Assembly (NCBI RefSeq): GCF_902167705.1
Contig: NZ_CABHMZ010000027.1
Coordinates: 11,390-75,389 of the forward strand
DNA: 64,000 nt
Direction: 5' to 3'
Source: Streptococcus constellatus
GTDB lineage: Bacteria; Bacillota; Bacilli; Lactobacillales; Streptococcaceae
In this document: in pieces, positions 1 through 8,350 of the stretch
Layout: every line of letters starts with the position of its first letter
Position numbering within the stretch: position 1 is the first letter of the stretch
Translations under genes and position numbers: made by a program
Notes under the pieces: model-generated
Seen by the model: the letters and a program-made list of their open reading frames with translations, nothing else
Databases searched by the model: none
What the model was told of the DNA's origin: nothing

Positions 1-714
1 CTGGTTGGACAAGAATTGACAGTAAAAGAACTCTTAAAAGAAGACTTTGTCCTTGAGAATATCATGGATGAGTACAATATCATTGTGCCGCAGTCACTTT
101 TTATGGTTGTCAATGATTCACAAAAGATAGCAGATGCACAAAAGGAACACTACACGATTAACACAGAATTATATGGTGGGCTGAATATCAAGGCTTCTGA
201 TAAGGAAAAAGGGGATCTGGATACAACTTATCAGAAAAAATTGCAGCAATTCAATACAACTCTCCCAGATAATGCTGGTGTGTATGGTTATACAAGAATT
301 AAAGGTGTGCAGGAAATCATGAGCATGCTCGGCGGAGTTTTCTTTATCGGAATTTTCCTATCTATTGTCTTTATGTTAGGAACGGTTTTGGTGATTTACT
401 ACAAACAAATTTCAGAAGGATATGAAGACCGCGAGCGCTTTGTGATTTTACAAAAGGTAGGTCTAGATGAAAAGCAGACCAAGCAAACTATTCGCAAACA
501 AATGCTGACTGTATTCTTTTTACCACTTGCTTTTGCCTTTGTACATCTGGCATTTGCTTACCATATGTTAAGCCTCATGCTGAAAGTTCTGGGTGTGTTA
601 AATGCTACATTGATGTTGGAAGTTACGCTTGGCGTTTGTGCTGTTTTTCTTATCGTCTATATACTCGTCTTTCTGATTACATCACGCAGTTATCGTAGAA
701 TTGTGTCGATGTGA
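1..714 (+). CDS. ABC transporter permease, FtsX/BceB-like, C-terminal part
   Basis: The reading frame is open from base 1, so the gene starts upstream of the window and only its last 237 codons are seen. The visible part has an extracytoplasmic stretch followed by the C-terminal FtsX-type permease domain: a membrane segment near residues 110-135, a cytoplasmic loop with a GYEDRERFVILQKVGL motif, then two more membrane segments near 165-190 and 200-228. This arrangement is typical of BceB/VraG-type permeases that pair with an ATPase in antimicrobial-peptide sensing or resistance. The partner ATPase is presumably upstream. A G+C stem with a T tract follows the stop. Substrate is not predictable here. 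Confidence 0.8.
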   Translation: MVGQELTVKELLKEDFVLENIMDEYNIIVPQSLFMVVNDSQKIADAQKEHYTINTELYGGLNIKASDKEKGDLDTTYQKKLQQFNTTLPDNAGVYGYTRIKGVQEIMSMLGGVFFIGIFLSIVFMLGTVLVIYYKQISEGYEDRERFVILQKVGLDEKQTKQTIRKQMLTVFFLPLAFAFVHLAFAYHMLSLMLKVLGVLNATLMLEVTLGVCAVFLIVYILVFLITSRSYRRIVSM

Positions 715-726
715 TAGAAAATTGTA

Positions 727-750
727 GGTTGGGGGAACCCAGCCTTTTTT
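727..750 (+). terminator. Rho-independent terminator after the permease gene
   Basis: GGTTGGG (727-733) pairs with CCCAGCC (738-744), one G-T pair, four-base loop, then six T. It ends the permease transcript and isolates it from the padR promoter just downstream. Confidence 0.8.
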
Positions 751-768
751 ATATTATCACTAATATGC

Positions 769-820
769 TTTACAAACTAGTAGATAAATGATATACTAGT
801 TCCAGAAAAGGTAGTTTGTA
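769..820 (+). promoter_or_regulatory. padR promoter with nested inverted repeats
   Basis: TTTACA (769-774) and TATACT (792-797) are 17 bases apart, a good sigma-A promoter. Two nested inverted repeats overlay it: AACTAGT (775-781) with ACTAGTT (795-801), and a perfect outer pair TACAAACTA (771-779) with TAGTTTGTA (812-820). PadR proteins commonly repress their own operon from such dyads, so this is the likely operator of the next gene. The repeats and promoter are seen; the binding is inferred. Confidence 0.65.
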
Positions 821-851
821 TTACAAAATAGTGATTGAAAGGAGTGAGTAG

Positions 852-1178
852 ATGGAACAGACACAACTCTTAAAAGGTATTTTAGAAGGCTGTGTGTTAG
901 AAATCATTTCCCAAAAGGAAATTTATGGCTATGAACTGATCCAAGAACTGAAAAAACTAGGTTTTAATATTGTAGCAGGAACCATTTATCCTCTGCTGCA
1001 AAAGCTAGAGAAAAAAGGCTACATCAAAAGCTGGCTCAAGGCTTCTCCAGATGGACCAGATCGCAAATATTTCACTATAACAGTGGACGGTGAACTTTAT
1101 TTGCAAACGTTCTGGCAACAGTGGGAAGTGTTGGCGGCGAATGTCGAAAAAGTAAAAACATGGAGGAATCTAAAATGA
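852..1178 (+). CDS. PadR family transcriptional regulator
   Basis: A 108-residue protein that is nearly all winged helix. The motif IYGYELIQELK near residues 24-34 and GTIYPLLQKLEKKGYI near 43-58 are the standard PadR recognition region; the short C-terminal helix (about 85-105) would be the dimerisation arm. AAAGGAG lies at the right distance before the ATG. The stop overlaps the next start as ATGA, so the two genes are translationally coupled. Such PadR/membrane-protein pairs usually sense hydrophobic compounds or envelope stress. Likely autoregulated through the dyads at 771-820. Confidence 0.9.
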   Translation: MEQTQLLKGILEGCVLEIISQKEIYGYELIQELKKLGFNIVAGTIYPLLQKLEKKGYIKSWLKASPDGPDRKYFTITVDGELYLQTFWQQWEVLAANVEKVKTWRNLK

Positions 1179-2002
1179 AAAAAGAAAATGTCGTTATTCA
1201 AGAAATCATTCAAAGAACTCAAGCATTGATTGCGCGATTGAGTCCAGAAAATCAAGCTTATTTTGACAAAATCAATGAATACATGGTCTTATCTTCTCTC
1301 CTGCGTGATGAAAGAGCTATTCGGGAGCAGATTTATCAAATGGTATTGGATTTTTCGGACGCAGAAAGAGACGGCATAAGTGCTCAAGAGTTTTTCGGCA
1401 ATGCTCCCAAAGGAATGGCTGATGAATTGGTCAACAATAGTCCTAGGATACATTTAAAAAGTGCGTTATTTATTAGTGGTTTGATTGGAGTGATTTTAGC
1501 TTTTTGTCGTTTATTGAGTAGTTTTTCATCATCTACTTATTTGACTATATCTCCTTTTCTTTATCTAAGTGATGTTGTACTTGGCTTGTTTGGAATAGGA
1601 TTGATTTTTCTAGTCCTAGCGAAGACCGTTTATAGCCATTATACAAAATGGGTTATTGGAGTAAGCAGTGTCTTTTTAGTAGCTGTAGGATTGCTAGTGA
1701 GATGGTTGGCAGAGGAAAATTTAGCAACGTTTTTCGTATTTATCATTTCAAATCCTTGGGATGTGGTGTTAATGGGAATGTCTTTTCTTATCTGTTTGTT
1801 TGCGATTAGGCGAGATAAAGTGTTTCAGCCTATGCTTTTTCCTGTAGGAGGGATGATTTTAACGGGACTTTTAAAGCGTTGGACAAAAGAAATGCAGATA
1901 ACAGACACCTTATGGACAACGATTATTCCTATTGCCATTATTATTGTCTCGTTACTAATCTTTTATGGTTCATCTTATTATGTGTTTAAAAAGAATAAAT
2001 AA
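1175..2002 (+). CDS. DUF1129-like multi-pass membrane protein
   Basis: A 275-residue protein whose start is set by the ATGA overlap with padR (ATG at 1175), preceded by TGGAGGA. An earlier in-frame ATG at 1121 lies inside padR and lacks a ribosome site, so it is rejected. The first 90 or so residues are soluble and helical (a YFDKINEYMVLSSLLRDERA-type segment), and the rest holds about six membrane helices. This resembles DUF1129 proteins, small streptococcal and enterococcal membrane proteins of unknown role often paired with PadR regulators. No catalytic motif is visible. Function is unassigned; the operon says it is what PadR controls. Confidence 0.75.
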   Translation: MKKENVVIQEIIQRTQALIARLSPENQAYFDKINEYMVLSSLLRDERAIREQIYQMVLDFSDAERDGISAQEFFGNAPKGMADELVNNSPRIHLKSALFISGLIGVILAFCRLLSSFSSSTYLTISPFLYLSDVVLGLFGIGLIFLVLAKTVYSHYTKWVIGVSSVFLVAVGLLVRWLAEENLATFFVFIISNPWDVVLMGMSFLICLFAIRRDKVFQPMLFPVGGMILTGLLKRWTKEMQITDTLWTTIIPIAIIIVSLLIFYGSSYYVFKKNK

Positions 2003-2072
2003 TCCTATTTCTTATGTCTAAATCCCGCAATCTGTGATATAATGGGATATCTAACATTTTGAGGAGATGGTT

Positions 2073-3461
2073 ATGAATATTTTTCGGAAAAAAGATGTCA
2101 GTCGAGATCGGACTGGCATGCGTCGTCATTTACGATTGTTGGATTTGATTTTGTTAGGAATTGGCGCTATGGTGGGAACGGGGATTTTCACGATTACAGG
2201 AACGGCGGCTGCAACTCTAGCCGGTCCTGCTTTGGTGATTTCGATTATTATTTCTGCTCTTTGCGTGAGTATTTCTGCTTTCTTTTATGCAGAATTTGCA
2301 TCGAGAATTCCTGCAAATGGGGGCGCTTATAGCTATCTCTATGCTGTTCTTGGAGAATTTCCAGCTTGGATAGCAGGTTGGCTGACCATTATGGAATTTA
2401 TGACGGCTGTATCTAGCGTTGCTTCTGGTTGGGCTTCTTATTTGAAAGGTTTGCTGAGTGGATTTGGTTTGAGTATGCCCAAAGCACTCAACGGAACCTT
2501 TAATCCGCAAGCGGGAACTTATGTAGACTTACTGCCGATACTTGTCTTGGTATTTGTGACGGGTGTGGTTTTATTAAATTCTAAAGCAGCTCTGCGGTTT
2601 AATTCTGCTTTGGTTGTCTTAAAGTTTTCGGCACTTGCCCTTTTTATCCTTGTAGGAATTTTCTTTATTAAGCCTGAAAATTGGTCTCAGTTTGCTCCAT
2701 TTGGCTTTGGTAAACTTTATGGTGGTGAAGTTGGTATCATGGCTGGTGCTTCTCTGATGTTCTTTGCCTTTTTGGGCTTTGAGTCTATTTCTATGGCAGT
2801 AGACGAGATTAAGGAGCCGCAAAAAAATATTCCACGAGGGATTGTGCTGTCTCTTAGTATCGTAACGGTTTTATATATTGTGATAACTTTGATTTTGACA
2901 GGGATAGTACACTATACCAAGTTAAATGTGGCAGATGCTGTTGCTTTTGCTCTTCGTAGTGTCGGTCTTAGCTGGGCGGCTAATTATGTGTCGGTAGTGG
3001 CTATTTTGACCTTGATTACTGTCTGCATTTCCATGACTTATGCTCTGTCTCGCATGATTTATAGTGTGGCACGTGATGGTTTGTTGCCAAAATATTTCAG
3101 GAAATTAACCGCTACTAGTCGAGTTCCGAAAAATGCAACGATTTTGGTAGGAATAGCTGCAGCAGTGTGTGCTGGTATTTTTCCGCTAGCCAGTATTGCA
3201 TCCTTTCTAAATATCTGCACCTTGGCTTATCTGATTTTGTTAGCAGTGGCTATTTTGAAGCTGCGCAAGGATAGAGGGCTTCCTCAAGCAGGGGAATTTA
3301 AAACTCCTCTGGTACCCTTGACACCAATCCTATCGATTATTATCTGCCTGTCTTTCATGACCCAATATGGCTCTGATACTTGGCTGGCATTCGGGCTTGC
3401 CTTACTAGTCGGAACTATTATTTATTTTATCTATGGCTATCAACACTCGGAAATCAATTGA
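2073..3461 (+). CDS. APC superfamily amino acid permease
   Basis: 462 residues with about 12 membrane helices. The GIGAMVGTGIF motif in the first helix and the FFAFLGFESISMAVDEIKEPQKNIP motif near helix 6 are signatures of cationic amino acid/APC permeases (YfnA-like). The start at 2073 is chosen over 2067 because GAGGAG at 2061-2066 directly abuts the earlier ATG but stands six bases from the second. It would import an amino acid with protons; the exact substrate is unknown. It stands alone, with its own terminator downstream. Confidence 0.88.
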   Translation: MNIFRKKDVSRDRTGMRRHLRLLDLILLGIGAMVGTGIFTITGTAAATLAGPALVISIIISALCVSISAFFYAEFASRIPANGGAYSYLYAVLGEFPAWIAGWLTIMEFMTAVSSVASGWASYLKGLLSGFGLSMPKALNGTFNPQAGTYVDLLPILVLVFVTGVVLLNSKAALRFNSALVVLKFSALALFILVGIFFIKPENWSQFAPFGFGKLYGGEVGIMAGASLMFFAFLGFESISMAVDEIKEPQKNIPRGIVLSLSIVTVLYIVITLILTGIVHYTKLNVADAVAFALRSVGLSWAANYVSVVAILTLITVCISMTYALSRMIYSVARDGLLPKYFRKLTATSRVPKNATILVGIAAAVCAGIFPLASIASFLNICTLAYLILLAVAILKLRKDRGLPQAGEFKTPLVPLTPILSIIICLSFMTQYGSDTWLAFGLALLVGTIIYFIYGYQHSEIN

Positions 3462-3507
3462 TAAGTTTACCTTACAAAAATGTAAGAAATAATTGTAAAT
3501 TGTAAGA

Positions 3508-3535
3508 TAGAGCTAAGGCAATTGGCTCTATTTTT
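3508..3535 (+). terminator. Terminator after the APC permease
   Basis: TAGAGC (3508-3513) pairs with GCTCTA (3525-3530), followed by TTTTT. A TATAAT at 3539-3544 just beyond it is the likely -10 of the next gene. Confidence 0.7.
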
Positions 3536-3576
3536 CCATATAATAGGGATAATAAAGTAAGTGATGGAGGAAATAA

Positions 3577-4515
3577 ATGAAAAAGGGGTGCATTGGTTGT
3601 CTAGGTGTGCTAGGAGTATTGCTTTTAGCGGTATTGGGAGCAGTGTTACATTTTGGACCTAATTATGATATCTATCTTCTGCCACCTAGTCCAGAGCAGT
3701 ACGCAAAGTCTGCTCTAAATAAGATGAATTCTGCTCTTTATATTGATGAAAATTGGTCACAAGAAAAGGAAAAAGCATTAAAAGAAGTCAAATCTGCCAA
3801 AACGTATGCAGATACCTATCCAGTTCTAAAGAAAATGACAAAACGATCGGGAGGAAAGCATTCTTATTTTTATACACCGAAGGAATTTAGGAGTTCACAA
3901 AAGGAAGAGAGCCGGCTTCCTATCATAAAAAATGAGGATGGCATTCTTTACTTGAAATTACCTCCTTTTATGGGAAACGAGAAAGAGGCTAAGACTTATC
4001 GTACAATGTTACATCAGGCATTGACAAAGGAAACTTACAAGGGAGTAATTGTGGATTTGGAGAACAATACCGGTGGTAATATGTATCCTATGATTGGTGG
4101 ATTAGCTACTATTTTGCCTGGCGGGACTCTCTTTCAATTTGAATATGCAAATGGGCAAAAAATAGCTACTACTTTATCACAAATATTAGCAAGCAAGCAG
4201 ACAGAAAAAAATAGTTCCCAAAGAATTCCAATAGCAATTTTAGTCAATGGTAATACAGCTAGTTCTGGCGAAATGACGACATTAGCGTTCAAAGGCTTAC
4301 CAAACGTTAAAATTTTTGGTAAGCCAACAGCTGGTTATACAACAGGAAACATGGTTTATTCTCTTTATGACGGGGCAACAATTCAGCTGACGGTCTCTCG
4401 GATTGTTGACCGAAAAGGGAACCGTTATGAGAATAATCCTATCGAACCAGATGTAACTACAGCCACGCCATTGAATGACGCTAAAATTTGGCTACAAGAG
4501 CAAATGTCGAAATAA
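3577..4515 (+). CDS. S41 family peptidase, membrane-anchored
   Basis: 312 residues. A glycine/leucine-rich hydrophobic segment at residues 8-27 anchors the protein; the rest would be outside. The C-terminal half has the tail-specific protease fold: GVIVDLENNTGGNMYP, then NGNTASSGEM, whose serine is the expected nucleophile, and GKPTAGYTTG. There is no PDZ domain, and the protein is shorter than CtpA, so it belongs to the small S41 group in streptococci. TGGAGG precedes the ATG. Substrate unknown. It is monocistronic: a strong terminator follows at once. Confidence 0.85.
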   Translation: MKKGCIGCLGVLGVLLLAVLGAVLHFGPNYDIYLLPPSPEQYAKSALNKMNSALYIDENWSQEKEKALKEVKSAKTYADTYPVLKKMTKRSGGKHSYFYTPKEFRSSQKEESRLPIIKNEDGILYLKLPPFMGNEKEAKTYRTMLHQALTKETYKGVIVDLENNTGGNMYPMIGGLATILPGGTLFQFEYANGQKIATTLSQILASKQTEKNSSQRIPIAILVNGNTASSGEMTTLAFKGLPNVKIFGKPTAGYTTGNMVYSLYDGATIQLTVSRIVDRKGNRYENNPIEPDVTTATPLNDAKIWLQEQMSK

Positions 4516-4520
4516 TCTCT

Positions 4521-4544
4521 AAACAGCGATTACCGCTGTTTTTT
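4521..4544 (+). terminator. Terminator after the S41 peptidase gene
   Basis: AAACAGCG (4521-4528) pairs perfectly with CGCTGTTT (4534-4541) with a five-base loop and a T tract. A TATAAT at 4547-4552 follows and serves the next gene. Confidence 0.85.
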
Positions 4545-4574
4545 GCTATAATAGAAAGAAAAAGAGGTGCGAAT

Positions 4575-4991
4575 ATGATACGACCAGCAGAACTTTCAGA
4601 CGCAGCAGCTATTCAGGAAATCAATGCAACTGCTCTCGGCTATGATTTTGGTTTGATAGAAACGTTTCAGAAACTATCAGAACTGTTGGATAGGTCAGAT
4701 CATTTTATCTTGGTAGCAGAAAATGCGGCAGGACAGATTGTCGGTTATACCCACACTTGCCGTTATGATTGCCTTTACTTTTCATCCTTGCTTTTAGCTG
4801 TTGCTCCAGATTTTCAAGGGCAGGGATATGGCAAAGCGCTTATGCAGGCTGTGCGTGAAAAAGGTTCAGCTACAGGCTATGCAGGTATTCGCATAAACTC
4901 TGGCATTTCTCGAACTGCAGCCCATGAATTTTATCGAAAACTGGGCTGTGAGGAAAAAGCTGATCAGAAACGTTTTTATTGGGAATTTTAA
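4575..4991 (+). CDS. GNAT family N-acetyltransferase
   Basis: 138 residues. The start is the ATG at 4575, preceded by AGAGG; an upstream in-frame ATG at 4488 lies inside the previous gene and before the terminator, so it is rejected. Acetyl-CoA binding motif A is clear as APDFQGQGYGKALM, followed by the usual NxxAxxFYxKLG-type segment (TAAHEFYRKLGCEE). Such proteins acetylate amines on small molecules or proteins; the acceptor is unknown. It leads a run of three tightly spaced genes ending in the RpiB-like isomerase. Confidence 0.85.
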   Translation: MIRPAELSDAAAIQEINATALGYDFGLIETFQKLSELLDRSDHFILVAENAAGQIVGYTHTCRYDCLYFSSLLLAVAPDFQGQGYGKALMQAVREKGSATGYAGIRINSGISRTAAHEFYRKLGCEEKADQKRFYWEF

Positions 4992-5003
4992 GAAAGGAAA
5001 TCC

Positions 5004-5465
5004 ATGAAAATTGAACCATTAAGTCAAAACAATGCAGAAGAAATTGCGAATCATTGGCATTACGAAGGCATCTATGCTTTTTATGATATGCAAGCAGATC
5101 CTGAGGATTATGAAGAAATCTTATCTCCTGAAGCGCGTGGAAATCACTATTATCAGGTTCTCAAAAATGATGAATTATATGGCTTTTTTTGCCTGTTTCC
5201 AGTTGACAAGGACAAGCAGGAACTGGGTTTAGGTATGAAGCCAGAGTATTGTGGCAAAGGTAAAGGTAAAGAGTTTTTACAAACGATTTTACGGTTTATC
5301 GAGGAAAACATTTCAGCAAAAATCCTGACTCTCTCAGTAGCAGATTTTAATCAAAGAGCTCAAAGACTTTATCTCAAGTGTGGTTTCAGCGTGATCGGAC
5401 GGCAACCTCAGGCGAGTAACGGGGATATTTACCTTTTTGTCAAAATGGAAAAGGAGTTGAAATGA
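5004..5465 (+). CDS. GNAT family N-acetyltransferase
   Basis: 153 residues, starting 12 bases after the preceding acetyltransferase with AGAAAGGA before the ATG. Motif A is weaker (GMKPEYCGKGKGKEFLQTI) but the C-terminal pattern LSVADFNQRAQRLYLKCGFSV is typical of GNATs. Its stop overlaps the next start as ATGA, so it is co-translated with the RpiB/LacAB-like gene. Acceptor substrate unknown. Confidence 0.85.
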   Translation: MKIEPLSQNNAEEIANHWHYEGIYAFYDMQADPEDYEEILSPEARGNHYYQVLKNDELYGFFCLFPVDKDKQELGLGMKPEYCGKGKGKEFLQTILRFIEENISAKILTLSVADFNQRAQRLYLKCGFSVIGRQPQASNGDIYLFVKMEKELK

Positions 5466-6115
5466 GAATTGCAGTTATCCAAGGGTCTAGCCGGAAAAAT
5501 ATGAATGCTCTGCTATTTGACTCTGTGAAGAAAGCAGTCCAATCGTCTGATCAAGTACTGAATTTTGGCATTTTTGAGGACGAGGACGAGCAGTATTCTT
5601 ATGTTGAAATAGCAATGTTGATTAGTCTCTTAATAGAAAGTGAAGCAGTCGATTTTGTCGTGACAGGATGCTCCTCAGGTCAAGGGATGATGCTGGCTTG
5701 CAATAGTTTGCCAGGTCTTTTGTGTGGTTATATAGAAAATCCTCAAGACGCATTTCTCTTTGGACGCATCAATGGAGGAAATGTCGCTTCTCTGCCATTA
5801 GGCTTAAATTTTGGTTGGCAAGGCGAATTGAACCTGCAATATACACTGGATAAATTATTTGATGGTGAGTTTGGTATTGGCTATCCTGAACATGAAGCCG
5901 CAAGAAAAAGAGTAGAAGCAAGTGCTTTAAAGGATTTGAACTGTTTGGCGAAACGCAGTTGGGAAGACTTATTAGAACAAATTCCAAAAGATATCCTCAA
6001 CAAGCTGTTGCAAAGAAAGATAGTGATGAATGCCATTATAAATAATGGAAGCAATAAAGAGTTCATCCGTTTGCTGAAAGCGAAAGCAGATAAAATGGAC
6101 ATAGATAAAAAGTGA
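5462..6115 (+). CDS. RpiB/LacA/LacB family sugar-phosphate isomerase
   Basis: 217 residues. The active-site loop VTGCSSGQGMMLACN (about residues 66-80) corresponds to the Cys-Gly-Thr-Gly loop of ribose-5-phosphate isomerase B and galactose-6-phosphate isomerase subunits; the conserved Cys is present. It is longer than canonical RpiB (about 150 residues), carrying an extra helical C-terminal third, as in a distinct streptococcal subgroup. The reaction would be an aldose-ketose phosphate isomerisation, but the physiological sugar is not evident from the context of two acetyltransferases. Confidence 0.8.
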   Translation: MRIAVIQGSSRKNMNALLFDSVKKAVQSSDQVLNFGIFEDEDEQYSYVEIAMLISLLIESEAVDFVVTGCSSGQGMMLACNSLPGLLCGYIENPQDAFLFGRINGGNVASLPLGLNFGWQGELNLQYTLDKLFDGEFGIGYPEHEAARKRVEASALKDLNCLAKRSWEDLLEQIPKDILNKLLQRKIVMNAIINNGSNKEFIRLLKAKADKMDIDKK

Positions 6116-6209
6116 AGTTAGAGATTTGATTTTATTTGCGATTTTGATGGTCTATAGAAAAAGTTGAGCTTGACTTCTGTTGCAGCTATCGTTATTTGAG
6201 CCAAGAAAA

Positions 6210-6235
6210 GAGACTGGAAATTCCAGCCTCTTTTG
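6210..6235. terminator. Bidirectional terminator between rpiB-like and csp genes
   Basis: GAGACTGG (6210-6217) pairs with CCAGCCTC (6223-6230) with one wobble. It has T-rich sequence on its right on the plus strand and A-rich sequence on its left, so it can stop transcripts from both converging genes. Confidence 0.75.
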
Positions 6236-6237
6236 TC

Positions 6238-6441
6238 TTATGCTAATTTTGTAATATTGACTGCTTGAAGACCACGTTGACCTTCTTCAATGTCAAAAGT
6301 TACTTTTTCGCCTTCGTTCAGTGATTTGAATCCGTTGGATTGAATCGCTGAAAAGTGAGCAAAAACGTCTGGTCCATTTTCTTGTGAAATAAAGCCGAAG
6401 CCTTTTTCAGCATTGAACCATTTTACTGTACCTTGTGCCAT
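6238..6441 (-). CDS. csp: Cold shock protein
   Basis: 67 residues, a full CspA-type OB fold: RNP1 KGFGFI at 13-18 and RNP2 VFAHF at 26-30. It binds single-stranded nucleic acid and keeps RNA unfolded. On its strand AAGTAAG-type purines precede the ATG. The gene is divergent from the DUF2829 gene; about 190 bases separate the two starts, room for the long 5' leader usual for csp mRNAs, though no specific leader structure was confirmed here. Confidence 0.95.
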   Translation of the reverse strand: MAQGTVKWFNAEKGFGFISQENGPDVFAHFSAIQSNGFKSLNEGEKVTFDIEEGQRGLQAVNITKLA

Positions 6442-6632
6442 ACATCTTACTTCCTTTCTCTAAAATGTTGCGTAAAAAATAGAAAAAGTAAAGATGAAAA
6501 ACAAAAATACTCACTCAAAATTCATTTACTCTTGCTAGTCTAACAGAAGTAGCAGTAAAAAGCAAGGAAAAGCCAGCGATTGGCAATATATTTTGCTATA
6601 CTAGTAATATGAAAAGCAGAAAGAGGTATATC

Positions 6633-6869
6633 ATGACATTTGAAGAAATTTTACCGGGTTTGAAAGCCAAGAAGAAATATGTCCGCACAGGCTGGGGCGG
6701 GGCAGAGAATTATGTTCAGCTTTTTGACAGCATTGAGCAGAACGGCGTGGCACTTGAAGTGACGCCTTACTTTCTTATCAACGTGTCAGGCGAGGGTGAA
6801 GGATTTTCCATGTGGAGTCCGACGCCTTGTGATGTATTAGCAGATGACTGGGTGGAAGTCTATGACTAG
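6633..6869 (+). CDS. DUF2829 (Tad2-like fold) small protein
   Basis: 78 residues. Start 6633 has AGAGG six bases upstream; the earlier in-frame ATG (6609) lacks one. The sequence has the DUF2829 pattern: an N-terminal EEILPGLKAKKKYVRTGW segment, a central FLINVSGEGEGFSMWSPTPCDVLADDW segment. DUF2829 is the family that includes phage Tad2, which sequesters the Thoeris signal molecule. Chromosomal homologues are also known and their role is unclear. Here the gene is joined to an SDR gene, overlapping it by eight bases, with no phage genes near. Family recognised; function not inferred. Confidence 0.7.
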   Translation: MTFEEILPGLKAKKKYVRTGWGGAENYVQLFDSIEQNGVALEVTPYFLINVSGEGEGFSMWSPTPCDVLADDWVEVYD

Positions 6870-7560
6870 GACGGTTTTGGTGACAGGTGTTAGCTCAGGG
6901 ATTGGTCTGGAACAAGCTCGTCTTTTTTTGGAAAATGGCTGGCGCGTATACGGTGTAGACCAGTCTGAAAAACCAAGTTTGACAGGGGATTTTCATTTCC
7001 TTCAACAAGACTTGACGCTGGGACTTCAGCCAGTTTTTGACCTGTGTCCACAGGTAGATGTCCTCTGCAACACAGCTGGGATTTTAGATGATTACAAGCC
7101 CTTACTGAAGCAGACTGCTCAAGAAATTCAAAAAATTTTCGAGATTAACTATATAACACCAGTAGAGCTAACTCGTTATTATCTGACGCAGATGTTGAAG
7201 AAACAATCAGGCATCATCATCAATATGTGTTCGATTGCATCTAGCTTAGCTGGCGGTGGCGGTCATGCTTACACTTCTTCTAAGCATGCTCTAGCAGGAT
7301 TTACCAAGCAGTTGGCACTAGATTATGCGGAGCAGGGAGTGCAAGTTTTTGGGATTGCACCAGGCGCAGTTAAAACAAGTATGACAGCAGCGGATTTTGA
7401 GCCGGGAGGCTTAGCCCAGTGGGTGGCAGACGAAACTCCCATCAAGCGTTGGATAGAACCAGAAGAAGTCGCCGAGCTGACCCTCTTTCTCGCCTCAGGA
7501 AAAGCCCAATCCATGCAGGGGGAGATTATCAAGATTGATGGTGGCTGGAGTTTGAAGTGA
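6862..7560 (+). CDS. Short-chain dehydrogenase/reductase (FabG-like)
   Basis: 232 residues. The NAD(P) motif TGVSSGIG is at residues 8-15, NTAG at 70-73, the active-site serine near 127 and the YxxxK pair as Tyr137 and Lys141. The C-terminal IDGGWSLK is typical of SDRs. Start 6862 overlaps the end of the DUF2829 gene; the earlier ATG at 6844 adds residues before the Rossmann strand and is less likely. It is not in a fatty-acid operon, so it is probably an alternative 3-oxoacyl or sugar/alcohol reductase rather than the main FabG. Confidence 0.88.
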   Translation: MTRTVLVTGVSSGIGLEQARLFLENGWRVYGVDQSEKPSLTGDFHFLQQDLTLGLQPVFDLCPQVDVLCNTAGILDDYKPLLKQTAQEIQKIFEINYITPVELTRYYLTQMLKKQSGIIINMCSIASSLAGGGGHAYTSSKHALAGFTKQLALDYAEQGVQVFGIAPGAVKTSMTAADFEPGGLAQWVADETPIKRWIEPEEVAELTLFLASGKAQSMQGEIIKIDGGWSLK

Positions 7561-7564
7561 GGTC

Positions 7565-8350
7565 ATGATGAAAGTAATAAAAACAATCCCTAACCCGTTT
7601 AAGAATTGGTCAAAAAATATGGTTCGTTATGGCTTAGAAGCTGGGTTAGGGCAGTTTTATACAAATGAAGACGAGACTGCCATTTTGTACGAACAGGGAG
7701 ATTTTCTCTTTTTGGCTGGGCAGGCAGATTTGGCATTGCTGGAAGATTATAGGGACTTTTGTGAGCCGGACTACCGCATCCTCATATCAGAAGAGGCTTC
7801 TTGGCAGGTCTGCTTGTCCTCTTGTCCAGCCTTATCTCCCTTTACCCGCTATGCTTTTAAGGATGAGGCAGATTTTGATGACAAGGTGTTGAAAAACATC
7901 GTGGAGCAGTTATCGGAGCAGTTCTGTATGGAGGCAATCAATCAAAGAACCTATCAAGAACTGGCTCAGGAAGAATGGTCTCAGGATTTGCAAGGGAATT
8001 TTGCAACTTTTAAAGACTTTCAGGAAGGCGGAGCTTTTGGCTTTGTGATCCGAAAGGGTGAAGAAATCGTCGCTGGGGTCTCGACAGCACTTGTCTACCA
8101 AAAAGCCATTGAAATTGAGATTGCAACGAAACCAGCTTATCGACAGCAGGGTTTAGCCACTGTTCTTGGGGCCAAGATGATTTTGGCATCCCTGCAGCGC
8201 GGCGTTTTTCCGCTCTGGGATGCCCACAATGAAGCCTCGAAGAAAATAGCTGAAAAGCTAGGTTATCAATGCTTAGGAGCTTATCCAGCTTATGAGTTGA
8301 AATCAGTAACAGATAGGAGAAACCATGACACCAGAACAATTATGGAATGA
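7565..8350 (+). CDS. GNAT-type acetyltransferase, two-domain
   Basis: 261 residues, larger than single-domain GNATs. The N-terminal half is a degenerate domain; the C-terminal half holds motif A as IATKPAYRQQGLATVLGAKMI and the later AHNEASKKIAEKLGYQ segment. This matches the GNAT_acetyltransf_2 group found in Firmicutes. It starts four bases after the SDR stop and its last 26 bases overlap the ASCH gene, so the four genes from 6633 to 8768 look like one operon. Acceptor unknown. Confidence 0.8.
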   Translation: MMKVIKTIPNPFKNWSKNMVRYGLEAGLGQFYTNEDETAILYEQGDFLFLAGQADLALLEDYRDFCEPDYRILISEEASWQVCLSSCPALSPFTRYAFKDEADFDDKVLKNIVEQLSEQFCMEAINQRTYQELAQEEWSQDLQGNFATFKDFQEGGAFGFVIRKGEEIVAGVSTALVYQKAIEIEIATKPAYRQQGLATVLGAKMILASLQRGVFPLWDAHNEASKKIAEKLGYQCLGAYPAYELKSVTDRRNHDTRTIME

